DNA of 64,000 nt from Streptomyces sp. DSM 15324. GTDB lineage: Bacteria > Actinomycetota > Actinomycetes > Streptomycetales > Streptomycetaceae. Positions 15,334 to 23,433 of this stretch are shown here, piece by piece; position 1 is the stretch's first letter, and every line of letters begins with the position of its first letter. The notes beneath the pieces are model-generated. The model made no database searches, was not told the DNA's origin, and saw only the letters and a list, made by a program, of their open reading frames with translations. The position numbers were made by a program, and so were the translations under genes. Location: positions 792,227 through 856,226 of the forward strand of contig NZ_KQ949025.1 in the NCBI RefSeq assembly GCF_001514285.1, read 5' to 3'.

Positions 15334-15789
15334 TCACACCTCCTCGGGAAGCTCCCCGACCCGGTTCTCCCACTTCGTGGAGAGCACGATGGTGGTACGG
15401 GTCCGGGAGACGCCCTTGGTCCCCGACAGCCGCCTGATGATCTTCTCCAGGCCGTCCACGTCGTTCGCCCGCACCTTGAGCATGAACGAGTCGTCGCCGG
15501 CGATGAACCAGCAGTCCTCGATCTCGCTGAAGTCCCTCAGCCGGCTCGCCACCTCCTCGTGGTCGGCGGCGTCGGAGAGGGAGATGCCGATGAGGGCGGT
15601 GACGCCGAGGCCGAGCTGGGCGGCGTTCACCGTGGCGCGATAACCGGTGATGACACCGGCCGCCTCCAGCCGGTTGATGCGGTCGGTGACGCTGGGTCCC
15701 GACAGGCCGACGAGGCGCCCCAGCTCCGCGTAGGAGGCCCGGCCGTTCTCCCGCAGGGCCTGGATGAGCTGCCTGTCCACCGCGTCCAT
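15334..15789 (-). CDS. Lrp/AsnC-family regulator inside the menaquinone cluster
   Basis: A 151-residue Lrp/AsnC protein. The N-terminal winged HTH (LIQALRENGRASYAELGRLV, GLSGPSVTDRINRLEAAGVI) is followed by a RAM ligand-binding domain (GYRATVNAAQLGLGVTALIG, then AGDDSFMLKVRA). Such regulators respond to amino acids or other small effectors. It sits between the UbiX-like and mqnE genes. Its upstream gap has 9-10-bp phased repeats, which may be multimer-binding sites for autoregulation. ATG 15789 has GGAAGG upstream. Confidence 0.9.
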   Translation of the reverse strand: MDAVDRQLIQALRENGRASYAELGRLVGLSGPSVTDRINRLEAAGVITGYRATVNAAQLGLGVTALIGISLSDAADHEEVASRLRDFSEIEDCWFIAGDDSFMLKVRANDVDGLEKIIRRLSGTKGVSRTRTTIVLSTKWENRVGELPEEV

Positions 15790-15820
15790 GCGAATCGAAG
15801 CCTTCCTGAAGTGATGAGAG

Positions 15821-15888
15821 GTACTAAGAGGTACTGCGACTACTGCGTGTACTGCGACGCACTGCGACGTACTGCGACGTACTGATGA
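15821..15888. repeat. phased 10-bp direct repeats upstream of the AsnC gene
   Basis: Seven units derived from GTACTGCGAC start at 15821, 15831, 15841 (9 nt), 15849, 15859, 15869 and 15879. The spacing is close to one DNA turn, so all units face the same side of the helix. The block is within 100 bp upstream of the AsnC start. Confidence 0.7.
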
Positions 15889-15897
15889 CGATGCCGC

Positions 15898-16578
15898 TCA
15901 GGCGTCCCGGGTTCCGGATCCCCCGCCCAGTTCGCCCTCCCACCGGCGGTAGAGCCCGTGCGCGACCCCCGCCGCGTCGAGCACCCGCCCGGCGACGAAG
16001 TCGACCAGGTCCTGGATGTGGGTGGCGCCCGCGTAGAAGGCGGGCGAGGCCGGGACCACGGCGGCGCCCAGGTCGTCCAGGGTCACCAGCTGGCGCAGGG
16101 TCTGCCCGTTCAGCGGGGTCTCCCGCACGGCGACGACGAGCGGCCGGCGTTCCTTGAGCGTGACGGAGGCGGCCCGCTGGAGCAGGTCCTTGGACAGCCC
16201 GAGCGCGACCCCGGCGACACAGGCGGTCGAGGCCGGAACGATGATCATCCCCTTGGTGCGGTACGACCCCGAGGACGGGCCCGCCGCCAGGTCCCCGGCG
16301 GCCCAGTACCGCACCGCGCTGACGTCGGCGTCGAAGGTGCCCGGCTTGCCGTCGGCCCCCTGCCCGAGCCATTCCCGCAGGTCGTCCCGCCAGTGCGCGT
16401 CCCGGAAGGAGATCCGGGTCTCGTCGAGCAGGGTGAGCCGCGAGGCCCGGCTGACCACCAGGTCCACGCTCTCGCCCCCGGCGAGCAGCGCCCGCAGCAC
16501 CGCGGCGGCGTACGGCGTACCGGAGGCCCCGGACACCCCCACGATCCAAGGCACGCGCTGCGTTTCTCCTGCGTTCAC
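15898..16578 (-). CDS. UbiX-family flavin prenyltransferase, menaquinone pathway
   Basis: UbiX proteins make prenylated FMN from FMN and dimethylallyl phosphate for UbiD decarboxylases. The N-terminal flavin motif IVGVSGASGTPYAAAVLRAL and the P-loop-like segment PASPAFYAGATHIQDLVDFV are clear. The MIIVPASTACVAGVALGLS strand-turn is the family core. It is the partner of the UbiD-like protein at 17521-18978. Starts are ambiguous: GTG 16578 gives the usual N-terminus; GTG at about 16554 is possible. The 43-bp gap to the UbiA-like gene fits an operon. Confidence 0.88.
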   Translation of the reverse strand: MNAGETQRVPWIVGVSGASGTPYAAAVLRALLAGGESVDLVVSRASRLTLLDETRISFRDAHWRDDLREWLGQGADGKPGTFDADVSAVRYWAAGDLAAGPSSGSYRTKGMIIVPASTACVAGVALGLSKDLLQRAASVTLKERRPLVVAVRETPLNGQTLRQLVTLDDLGAAVVPASPAFYAGATHIQDLVDFVAGRVLDAAGVAHGLYRRWEGELGGGSGTRDA

Positions 16579-16621
16579 ACCTTGAGCGTACCGGTGGGCA
16601 GCAGGGTCTTCAGGACGGGAC

Positions 16622-17524
16622 CTACACCCTGAGCCCACGCATCAGGAGGTCGGCGAGCGCACAGACGAACAGGCTGATCCCGATGAAACCGTTCGTCGAG
16701 AAGAACGCCCTGTTCAGACGGGACAGATCATGGGGGCGCACGATGGTGTGCTCGTAGACGAAGGCACCCGCGACGATCACCAGTCCGAGCCAGAAGAAGG
16801 CACCGGCGCCGGTGGTGACGGCGTACCAGACGAACAGGGCCGTGGTGACGGCGTGGCAGACGCGCGCGGCCCGGACGGCCGCGGGGATGCCGAAGCGGGC
16901 CGGGACCGACATGACGCCGATCGCGCGGTCGGTCTCGACGTCCTGGCAGGCGTAGATCAGGTCGAAGCCGCCGATCCAGATCCCGACGGCGAGACCGAGG
17001 ACGACCGCGTCCCAGGACCACTCGCCGGTGATGGCCAGCCAGCCGCCGACCGGCCCCATCGCCTGGGCGAGCCCCAGGATGGCCTGCGGGAAGTTCGTGA
17101 AGCGCTTCCCGTAGGGGTAGACCACCATCGGGATCACCGCGACCGGCGCGAGGGCGAGGCAGAGCGGGTTGAGCAGCGCCGCCGAGCCGAGGAAGACGGC
17201 CACCGCGATCAGCGCGCCGGTCCAGGCGTGCTTCACGGACATCGCCCCGGTGACCAGCTCACGCTGGGCCGTGCGCGGGTTGCGGGCGTCGATCTCGCGG
17301 TCGATGATCCGGTTGACGGCCATGGCGAAGGTGCGCAGGCCGACCATGCAGATCGTCACCAGGAGCAGCCGCGCCCAGTGGATGTTCCGGTCGAGCTGGA
17401 ACATCGCGGTCAGCGCGGCGATGTAGGCGAAGGGCAGCGCGAAGACCGAGTGCTCGATCATCACCAGCCGCAGGAAGGCCTTGGTGCGTCCCGGCTGCGG
17501 GAGCGCTGCGGAGGCGGAGCTCAC
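16622..17524 (-). CDS. mqnP: UbiA-family prenyltransferase, futalosine menaquinone pathway (MqnP-like)
   Basis: A 300-residue integral membrane prenyltransferase. The first Asp-rich motif NRIIDREIDARNPRT near residue 75 and the second YACQDVETDRAIGVMSVP near residue 190 bind the Mg-diphosphate of the polyprenyl donor. About eight hydrophobic helices are visible. In futalosine organisms this enzyme attaches the side chain to the naphthoate ring precursor before decarboxylation. GTG 17524 overlaps the UbiD-like stop (GTGA), showing translational coupling. I use the name mqnP by context. Confidence 0.87.
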   Translation of the reverse strand: MSSASAALPQPGRTKAFLRLVMIEHSVFALPFAYIAALTAMFQLDRNIHWARLLLVTICMVGLRTFAMAVNRIIDREIDARNPRTAQRELVTGAMSVKHAWTGALIAVAVFLGSAALLNPLCLALAPVAVIPMVVYPYGKRFTNFPQAILGLAQAMGPVGGWLAITGEWSWDAVVLGLAVGIWIGGFDLIYACQDVETDRAIGVMSVPARFGIPAAVRAARVCHAVTTALFVWYAVTTGAGAFFWLGLVIVAGAFVYEHTIVRPHDLSRLNRAFFSTNGFIGISLFVCALADLLMRGLRV

Positions 17525-18978
17525 AGGCCGTACTCCTTCCAGCGGCGGTCGACCTTCGCCGCCGTGTCGGGGTCGGGCAGGACCATGTCCGGCCAGCCCC
17601 CGTCGCGCGTGTAACCCTCCTCGGGCCACTTCTTCGTCGCGTCGATGCCCGCCTTGCCGCCCCAGAACTGCTGGTAGGAGGCGTGGTCGAGATGGTCGAC
17701 GGGGCCTTCGACGATGCTCAGGTCACGGGCGTAGTCCGTGTTGCCGAGGGCCCGCCAGGCGACCTCGTGCAGATCGTGGACGTCGCAGTCGGAGTCGACG
17801 ACCACGATCAGCTTGGTCAGGGACATCATGTGGGCGCCCCAGATGGCGTGCATGACCTTCTGCGCGTGCTTGGGGTACTTCTTGTCGATCGACACGATCG
17901 CGCAGTTGTGGAAGCCGCCCGCCTCGGGGAGGTGGTAGTCCACGATGTCCGGGACGATGATCTTCAGCAGCGGCAGGAAGAACCGCTCGGTCGCCTTGCC
18001 CAGCGGGCCGTCCTCCGTCGGCGGGCGGCCGACGACGATCGACTGGAGCAGGGGGCGCCGGCGCATGGTGACGCAGTCGATCGTCAGCGCGGGGAACGGT
18101 TCCTGCGGGGTGTAGAAGCCGGTGTGGTCGCCGAAGGGGCCCTCGGGGAGCATCTCGCCGGGCTCCAGCCAGCCCTCCAGCACGACCTCCGCCTGCGCCG
18201 GCACCTGCAACGGCACGGTCTTGCAGTCGACCATCTCGATCCGCTTGCCGGCGAGGAACCCGGCGAACAGGTACTCGTCGATGTCGCCGGGCAGCGGCGC
18301 GGTGGAGGCGTACGTCACGGCGGGCGGGCAGCCGAAGGCGATCGCGACCGGGAGGCGCTCCCCGCGCCGGGCCGCCACCTGGTAGTGGTTGCGGCTGTCC
18401 TTGTGGATCTGCCAGTGCATGCCGATGGTGCGCCGGTCGTGGCGCTGGAGCCGGTACAGCCCGAGGTTGCGGATCCCGGACTCGGGGTCCTTGGTGTGGG
18501 TGAGGCCGAGGTTGAAGAACGAGCCGCCGTCCTGCGGCCAGGTGAAGAGCGCCGGGAGCTGCTCCAGGTCGACGTCGTCGCCGTGCAGGACGACCTCCTG
18601 CACGGGGGCGTCCCCGGACTTCACCTTCTTCGGCGGTACGTGGGTCATCGCGCCGAGCTTGCCGAACGCCTCGCGGACCCCGACGAACCCGTGCGGCAGC
18701 TCGGGCCGCAGCAGTCCGCCGATCTTCTCGCTGATCTCGCCGTACGACTTCAGCCCGAGCGCCTTCAGCAGCCGCCGGTCGGTGCCGAAGACGTTCATCG
18801 CGAGGGGCATCGACGAGCCCTTCACGTTCTCGAAGAGAAGCGCGGGACCGCCGGACTTCTGGACGCGGTCGACGATCTCCCCGACCTCCAGATACGGATC
18901 GACCTCGGCCTTCACGCGCTTGAGGTCGCCTTCCCGCTCCAGTGCCCTGAGCAGGGAACGAAGATCGTCGTAAGCCAT
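17521..18978 (-). CDS. UbiD-family prFMN-dependent decarboxylase, menaquinone pathway (MqnL-like)
   Basis: This 485-residue decarboxylase is the size of UbiD/MenA-context decarboxylases. The sequence holds the N-terminal ERKREGDLK-like strand (ALEREGDLKRVKAEVDPYLE), the core NLGLYRLQRHDRRTIGMHWQ, the Mg/prFMN region PEGPFGDHTGFYTPQEPFPA, and the tail KKYPKHAQKVMHAIWGAHMM with a conserved Asp/His cluster. It would remove the 6-carboxylate of the prenylated naphthoate, using prFMN from the UbiX-like enzyme encoded downstream. ATG 18978 starts the run of five menaquinone genes transcribed leftward, so the operon promoter lies in 18979-19066. Confidence 0.87.
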   Translation of the reverse strand: MAYDDLRSLLRALEREGDLKRVKAEVDPYLEVGEIVDRVQKSGGPALLFENVKGSSMPLAMNVFGTDRRLLKALGLKSYGEISEKIGGLLRPELPHGFVGVREAFGKLGAMTHVPPKKVKSGDAPVQEVVLHGDDVDLEQLPALFTWPQDGGSFFNLGLTHTKDPESGIRNLGLYRLQRHDRRTIGMHWQIHKDSRNHYQVAARRGERLPVAIAFGCPPAVTYASTAPLPGDIDEYLFAGFLAGKRIEMVDCKTVPLQVPAQAEVVLEGWLEPGEMLPEGPFGDHTGFYTPQEPFPALTIDCVTMRRRPLLQSIVVGRPPTEDGPLGKATERFFLPLLKIIVPDIVDYHLPEAGGFHNCAIVSIDKKYPKHAQKVMHAIWGAHMMSLTKLIVVVDSDCDVHDLHEVAWRALGNTDYARDLSIVEGPVDHLDHASYQQFWGGKAGIDATKKWPEEGYTRDGGWPDMVLPDPDTAAKVDRRWKEYGL

Positions 18979-19066
18979 GTGTCCCAGTATCGGCCACCCG
19001 CTACCCTGACCCCGTCACCGGGGCCGTCCCGTGGCCCGTCGCCGTCTTCTGGGGGAACCCGCCGCC

Positions 19067-19444
19067 ATGCTCAGGTATCTGCCGTTCCTGCTGGTCCTGG
19101 CGCTGTGGATCTACGCGTTCATCGACTGCCTGAACACTCCGGAGGAGGAGGTGCGGGGCCTGCCGAAGGTGGTGTGGGTGCTGATCATCCTGCTCTTCGG
19201 CGAGGTGCTGGTCGGTCCCGTGGCCTGGCTGGTGGCGGGCAAGGTGCGCGGTGTGCCCGGCCGGGGCGGCGCCGGGGGCGGGACGTGGGTGGCGCCCGAC
19301 GACAACCCCGAGTTCCTCAAGTCGCTGAAGGACGAGCAGGCCAGGAACGACGAGCGGCTCCTGAAGGACTGGGAGGACGACCTGCGCCGGCGCGAGGAGG
19401 AACTGCGGCGCCGCGAGTCGGGCGAGGAGCCCAAGGAGGGCTGA
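19067..19444 (+). CDS. small membrane protein with PLDc_N-type domain and charged tail
   Basis: A 125-residue protein with two transmembrane helices (YLPFLLVLALWIYAFIDCL and VWVLIILLFGEVLVGPVAWL), the PLDc_N/phospholipase-D N-terminal-like topology, ending in a strongly charged helix (ERLLKDWEDDLRRREEELRR) that could form a coiled coil. ATG 19067 was chosen because it starts the first helix and a GGGGG site lies upstream. It is divergent from the menaquinone operon. Function unknown. Confidence 0.75.
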   Translation: MLRYLPFLLVLALWIYAFIDCLNTPEEEVRGLPKVVWVLIILLFGEVLVGPVAWLVAGKVRGVPGRGGAGGGTWVAPDDNPEFLKSLKDEQARNDERLLKDWEDDLRRREEELRRRESGEEPKEG

Positions 19445-19552
19445 GCGAGGGTACCGGCCCGGGGAGCCCTACAGGTTGTACGCCGGCGGGCCTCCCGAAG
19501 CGGACAATGCGCCTGTGGGCCGCAAGCGGTGGGAACCGGACACTTACGTCGC

Positions 19553-20947
19553 ATGACGACTGCTCCCGCCGACTCCCCCGGCACCCTCGCCCCGGTCTAC
19601 GGTGACAAGGTCATCGCCGTCGAGACGGCGGGCTCGGACCCCGTCCCCGAGGCCGAGCGCCACGGTTCCCCGCTCCAGCTGCTGTGGACCTGGGCCTCAC
19701 CGAACATCGAGTTCGCGACGGTCTACATCGGCGTGATCTCGGTGCTCTTCTTCGGCCTGGGCTTCTGGGAGGCGACCGCGGCCCTGCTCCTCGGCACCGG
19801 CCTCGGCGCTCTCACCCAGGGCGTCCTCTCCCTCGACGGCCCCCGCTTCGGCGTTCCGCAGATGGTGGTCGGCCGGCTGTCCTTCGGTTTCCGGGGCAAC
19901 ATCCTGCCCGCCGCCGCCAACGGACTGATCGCGGGCGTCGGCTGGTTCGCGGTGAACAGTGTGAGCGCGGCCTTCGCCCTGAACACCCTGACCGGCCTGC
20001 GCCCCCTCCCCTCGCTCCTCCTCGTGGTCGCGGCCGAGATCCTGATCGGCTTCCTCGGCCACAACTTCGTGCACGTCTTCGAGAAGTACGCCTTCCCCGT
20101 GCTGGCGCTGGTCTTCCTGCTGGCCGGGGTGTGGACCTTCGGCCACGCGGACCTCGGCGGGGGCGGCTCGGGCGGCGGCATCGGCGGCTTCCTGCTGGCG
20201 ACGGCCACCGCGTGGGGCTACGCGGCGGGCTGGAACCCGTACGCCGCCGACTACTCCCGCTACCTCCCCCGCACGGCCGACCGCCTCCGTACCGCCGTCT
20301 ACCCGGCGCTCGGTCTGTTCCTCTCGGTGGCCGTGGTCTCGGTCATCGGCGCGGCCTCCGCGACGATCGCCGCCCCGAAGGACGCCACCCCGACCGCGGC
20401 CTTCACCGGCCATCTCCCCGGCTGGCTCGGTGACCTGGTCCTGCTGGCGATCATCCTGGGGGCGATCTCGGCGAACGCCCTGAACATCTACTCCGGCGCG
20501 ATCTCCCTCACGGCCCTCGGCCTGAACCTCCCGGCCTGGCTGAGCCGCAGCACGCTCGTCGTGGTCTCGGGTGTGGCCGGTACGGCGGCGGCCTGGGCGT
20601 CGCTGGCGGACGCGGGGTCGGCGTACGAGGCGTTCCTGCTGGTCATCGCGTACTGGGTGGCGCCGTGGCTGGGGGTCGTCCTGGCGGACCGGCTGCTCCA
20701 GGGCCGTACGGCGTCCGACGAGGAACTCTCGGCCCGCCTGTCCGACCGCTCCTTCACCAACCACCCGGGAATCGTGGCCCTGTTGACCGGCGTGGCGGTG
20801 TCGGTCCCGCTCTTCTCCAACCAGGAGAAGTACGTCGGGTACGTCCCCGCGCACTGGCCGTCCTTCGGGGACATCACCCCGCTGGTGGGTCTGCTGGTGA
20901 GCGCCGGGCTGTACACCGTGCTCCGTCGAGGGCGGCGGGCGGGGTGA
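19553..20947 (+). CDS. NCS1-family nucleobase permease (CodB/cytosine-type)
   Basis: A 464-residue membrane transporter with about twelve hydrophobic helices. It has the N-terminal NCS1 signature PLQLLWTWASPNIEFATVYI, the substrate-site helix GRLSFGFRGNILPAAANGLI, and the NALNIYSGAISLTALGL segment. NCS1 members carry cytosine, purines, uracil or allantoin with Na or H. The ATG at 19553 was chosen (M9 of the longer frame). There is no good Shine-Dalgarno, and the region just upstream is only about 100 bp, so a leaderless mRNA is possible. A cytosine deaminase lies 3.4 kb downstream. Confidence 0.87.
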   Translation: MTTAPADSPGTLAPVYGDKVIAVETAGSDPVPEAERHGSPLQLLWTWASPNIEFATVYIGVISVLFFGLGFWEATAALLLGTGLGALTQGVLSLDGPRFGVPQMVVGRLSFGFRGNILPAAANGLIAGVGWFAVNSVSAAFALNTLTGLRPLPSLLLVVAAEILIGFLGHNFVHVFEKYAFPVLALVFLLAGVWTFGHADLGGGGSGGGIGGFLLATATAWGYAAGWNPYAADYSRYLPRTADRLRTAVYPALGLFLSVAVVSVIGAASATIAAPKDATPTAAFTGHLPGWLGDLVLLAIILGAISANALNIYSGAISLTALGLNLPAWLSRSTLVVVSGVAGTAAAWASLADAGSAYEAFLLVIAYWVAPWLGVVLADRLLQGRTASDEELSARLSDRSFTNHPGIVALLTGVAVSVPLFSNQEKYVGYVPAHWPSFGDITPLVGLLVSAGLYTVLRRGRRAG

Positions 20948-20953
20948 GCGCCA

Positions 20954-21136
20954 TCAGCGGCCGGCAGACCCCAGGGACGCCACGAAGGCGGCCCAGACGC
21001 TCCGCTTGATGAGGAGCACGGGGCCGTCGGGGGTCTTGCTGTCACGGACGGGGACGACGGAGGCGGACTCGGGGGCGATTTCGAGGCAGTCGCCGCCGTT
21101 GGCCCCGCTGTAGCTGCTCTTGATCCAGGTCGCCAT
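20954..21136 (-). CDS. DUF397 protein, partner of the XRE regulator
   Basis: A 60-residue DUF397 protein with the family motif WIKSSYSGANGGDCLEIA at the N-terminus and PVRDSKTPDGPVLLIKRSVW near the middle. In Streptomyces such proteins are almost always encoded next to an XRE-type DNA-binding protein and act as its antagonist, as in the bldB/whiJ systems. Here it overlaps the end of the XRE frame by 95 bp in a different frame. Confidence 0.9.
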   Translation of the reverse strand: MATWIKSSYSGANGGDCLEIAPESASVVPVRDSKTPDGPVLLIKRSVWAAFVASLGSAGR

Positions 21137-21938
21137 AGTGCCCGTACCCTTCCATCACGCCGCAGATCAGGGCGGCGGAGTCAGCGGCTGACAGTGCATC
21201 GGCCCTGAGCACATCATAGGTCTGGCTGTGGGCGAGGAAGATGGCCGGATCGTCGCTGAAGTGGCCGCGGTCCAGCGATTCCGAGTACACCCACTCGTGC
21301 CCGTCGGGCAGCCTGATCAACGACATCGAGGTGTCGGGCCGGTCGATGTCGGGACGTCCCGACGGGACCACCTGGATGCGGATGTTGGGGAGTTCCCCGG
21401 CCCGCAGGAGATGGGCGCACTGCTCCCGCATGACCTCGCGGCCGCCCACCACATGCCGCAGGCAGCTCTCGTCCAGCACGACGATGTAATACGGCCCACC
21501 CTTGGCGTAGAAGCGCTGTTGGCGGCTGAGTCGGGCCCGGACGCGCTCGTCCACATCGTCGGCGTGGGGCAGGCGGCGGGCGAAGAGCGCGGCTGCGTAG
21601 TCGGGGGTCTGCAACAGGCCGGGCACCACGTGTGCCTGATAGGCCCGCAGGGACACGGCCTCCGCGTCCATCCGAGCCCGGCGCTCGAACCAGTCCGGAT
21701 GCTCCACCTGCGGATACCAGTCGATGCGCCCCCACAACCGCCCCAACGCCCCACCCGTCCGCAGCAGTGCGTCGCAGGTCCGGGCGAACGGCTCCTGCGG
21801 CACCCGCGTCCCCGCCTCGACCCTCGCCACCAGCGAACGGTCGCAGGGGATCGCCTTCGCCAGCGCCTCCTGCGTGAGGGAGGCCCCCTCACGGAAGTGG
21901 CGCAACAGCTCGCCGAACAGCGCGGCGTTGGTGGTCAC
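21042..21938 (-). CDS. XRE-family regulator (Scr1/WhiJ-like), C-terminus read through into DUF397
   Basis: A 298-residue protein. The N-terminal HTH (LRHFREGASLTQEALAKAI, CDRSLVARVEAGTRVP) is followed by the DUF5753 effector domain typical of Scr1/WhiJ regulators (LRAYQAHVVPGLLQTPDYAA, MSLIRLPDGHEWVYSESLDR). GTG 21938 has GAGGAGC upstream. Family members usually stop about where the DUF397 gene starts. Here the frame continues about 31 codons through the DUF397 gene, giving an Arg/Gln-rich tail (RRRLPRNRPRVRLRRPRP) that is not family-like. A small frameshift near the end is likely. Confidence 0.85.
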   Translation of the reverse strand: MTTNAALFGELLRHFREGASLTQEALAKAIPCDRSLVARVEAGTRVPQEPFARTCDALLRTGGALGRLWGRIDWYPQVEHPDWFERRARMDAEAVSLRAYQAHVVPGLLQTPDYAAALFARRLPHADDVDERVRARLSRQQRFYAKGGPYYIVVLDESCLRHVVGGREVMREQCAHLLRAGELPNIRIQVVPSGRPDIDRPDTSMSLIRLPDGHEWVYSESLDRGHFSDDPAIFLAHSQTYDVLRADALSAADSAALICGVMEGYGHYGDLDQEQLQRGQRRRLPRNRPRVRLRRPRP

Positions 21939-21968
21939 GCTCCTCGCCCCCTTTCCCCCGCCCCCTCC

Positions 21969-21988
21969 GTGACAGATGCCCTTGTCAC
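21969..21988. promoter_or_regulatory. inverted repeat GTGACA-N8-TGTCAC, possible XRE operator
   Basis: The 20-nt imperfect palindrome has 6-bp arms separated by 8 bases. It lies 31 bp upstream of the XRE start and about 90 bp from the divergent gene at 22078, a usual place for autoregulation. Confidence 0.45.
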
Positions 21989-22077
21989 ACGCCGGGCATT
22001 GATACGCACCGTGCCCGACCGCCACGCTCGACACACCCAGAGTGACCAAGTCGGTACGGAGAGAGAACGGACAGGGC

Positions 22078-22659
22078 GTGAACGAGCACATCGAGAGCGG
22101 GTTCGAAACAGGAACGGTCGTCTACGACCCCGGGTCGGACACCGTGGGCGAGTATCAGGGCAAGGCCGGTCCCTACGCCCTGCTGCGCCCCCTCGGCGGC
22201 GGCCGGGAGTGGGAGGCCCGCCCGGACCTGATCCGCCCCGCCACCCCCGCCGAACGCCTCAGCGCGAGCCTGCGCGCGGCCAACTCCCGCTCACTGCACA
22301 GCGGCCCGCCGGTCCCCGTCCGCGACTGCGCCGCCTGCGCCGACCTGGCCGGGCTGCGCGACGCGGCCCGCGCCCGGCGTGACCGCAGCGCGGAGACCGA
22401 CGCGAACGTCCTGCTCCGCCGCCATCAACACCGGTACCACACGGCCTTCCTGGGCCTGACGGAGTACACGTCCACCCCGGACGTCTCCGCCGGGGCCGAG
22501 TACGAGATGTCCTGCACCCACTGCCCCGCCGCCTCCGGGACGCGCCCCGGCAGCGCCGAGACCGAGGAGTGGCAGAGCGGGCACGCCCGGGAGACCGGGC
22601 ACACCCGCTACCGCCGCGCCGTCGCGGACTACGCGGTGCTGGACCGGGCGGAGTCCTAG
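22078..22659 (+). CDS. hypothetical protein, composite of Streptomyces small-protein modules
   Basis: A 193-residue protein made of three blocks often seen separately in Streptomyces. The N-terminal block (VVYDPGSDTVGEYQGKAGPY, ending in ARPDLIRPATP) occurs beside XRE/DUF397 genes. The middle block DCAACADLAGLRDAARARRD holds a CxxC pair. The C-terminal DUF7848-like block reads YEMSCTHCPAAS followed by GHARETGHTRYRR, with Cys-x2-Cys and His residues that could bind zinc. GTG 22078 was chosen over 22042 because it begins the family N-terminus. It is divergent from the XRE gene. Function unknown. Confidence 0.7.
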   Translation: MNEHIESGFETGTVVYDPGSDTVGEYQGKAGPYALLRPLGGGREWEARPDLIRPATPAERLSASLRAANSRSLHSGPPVPVRDCAACADLAGLRDAARARRDRSAETDANVLLRRHQHRYHTAFLGLTEYTSTPDVSAGAEYEMSCTHCPAASGTRPGSAETEEWQSGHARETGHTRYRRAVADYAVLDRAES

Positions 22660-23312
22660 ACGGTCCTCAGCCGGAGCAGGAACTGGCAGCCGCCGGGGCG
22701 GCCGTCGGCGTCGATGCCCACCGTCACCGGGCTGCCCGCGAACGCCGAGCGGTACTGGCCGGCGGGGAGCGCGTTCACGCACTGCCCGCCGTCGCCGTCG
22801 GCGTAGAACTGCACGTCGAGGACCACGTCGGAGCGGCCCGACACGGTGAAGGTGAGGTTGCACCAGCCGGACCGGTTGTCGGTGTCGACCCGGACGCTGG
22901 GGCCGAAGGTCCTGAACCGCTGGATCGGTATCTGGTAGGTGCCCTGGTTTCCGCACTGCCCCGCGTCGCCGCCGGGGCTCGCCTGGAAGCCGTACGTGAG
23001 GGACGCGCCCGCGAGGGTGTTGTCCGGATCGTAGACACCGAAGGCCAGCTGACAGCCGCCCGGACGGTTGTCGGTGTCGAAGCGGATCGCGCGGGTGAAG
23101 TCCGGTGACGTACCCCACTGCTGTCCCGTCGTCCCGCCGCACTGCCCGGCGTCGCCGTCGGGGTTGAACTGGACGCCGATCTCCGCGGCGGCGGCGAGCG
23201 TCCCGGTTTCCGACGCGTGCGCCGCCGTGCCGGAGAGGCCGGCGATCAGCGCACCGGCGGCGAGCACACCCGAGAGCGCTCTCAGGCGTCCGGTCAGGCA
23301 TAACTTCCTCAC
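22656..23312 (-). CDS. secreted three-repeat protein with a TTA codon (bldA-dependent)
   Basis: GTG 23312 is preceded by GGAGGGG, 11 nt away. The first codons are GTG AGG AAG TTA, so Leu-4 uses the rare TTA codon read only by the bldA tRNA in Streptomyces. The N-terminus has a signal peptide (LRALSGVLAAGALIAGLSGT, cleavage near AAHASETG). The mature part holds three repeats, each with a D/G-rich Cys motif (DGDAGQCG, GGDAGQCG, DGDGGQC) paired with a DNRPGGC or DNRSGWC motif. Six conserved Cys suggest disulphides, one pair per repeat. No enzyme motif is seen. It may be a cell-surface or aerial-growth protein, expressed late through bldA. Divergent neighbours give no further clue. Confidence 0.8.
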   Translation of the reverse strand: MRKLCLTGRLRALSGVLAAGALIAGLSGTAAHASETGTLAAAAEIGVQFNPDGDAGQCGGTTGQQWGTSPDFTRAIRFDTDNRPGGCQLAFGVYDPDNTLAGASLTYGFQASPGGDAGQCGNQGTYQIPIQRFRTFGPSVRVDTDNRSGWCNLTFTVSGRSDVVLDVQFYADGDGGQCVNALPAGQYRSAFAGSPVTVGIDADGRPGGCQFLLRLRTV

Positions 23313-23433
23313 GATGGGGTCCCCTCCCGAGAAGTCATGGTGCATCGCATCCGCTCCCTGTGAAGCAGACGTGAAGATTCAGTATGGGCATGGGGGAGGG
23401 GGAGGCCACGGCGGTAACGCGCCATTCCCGGTG

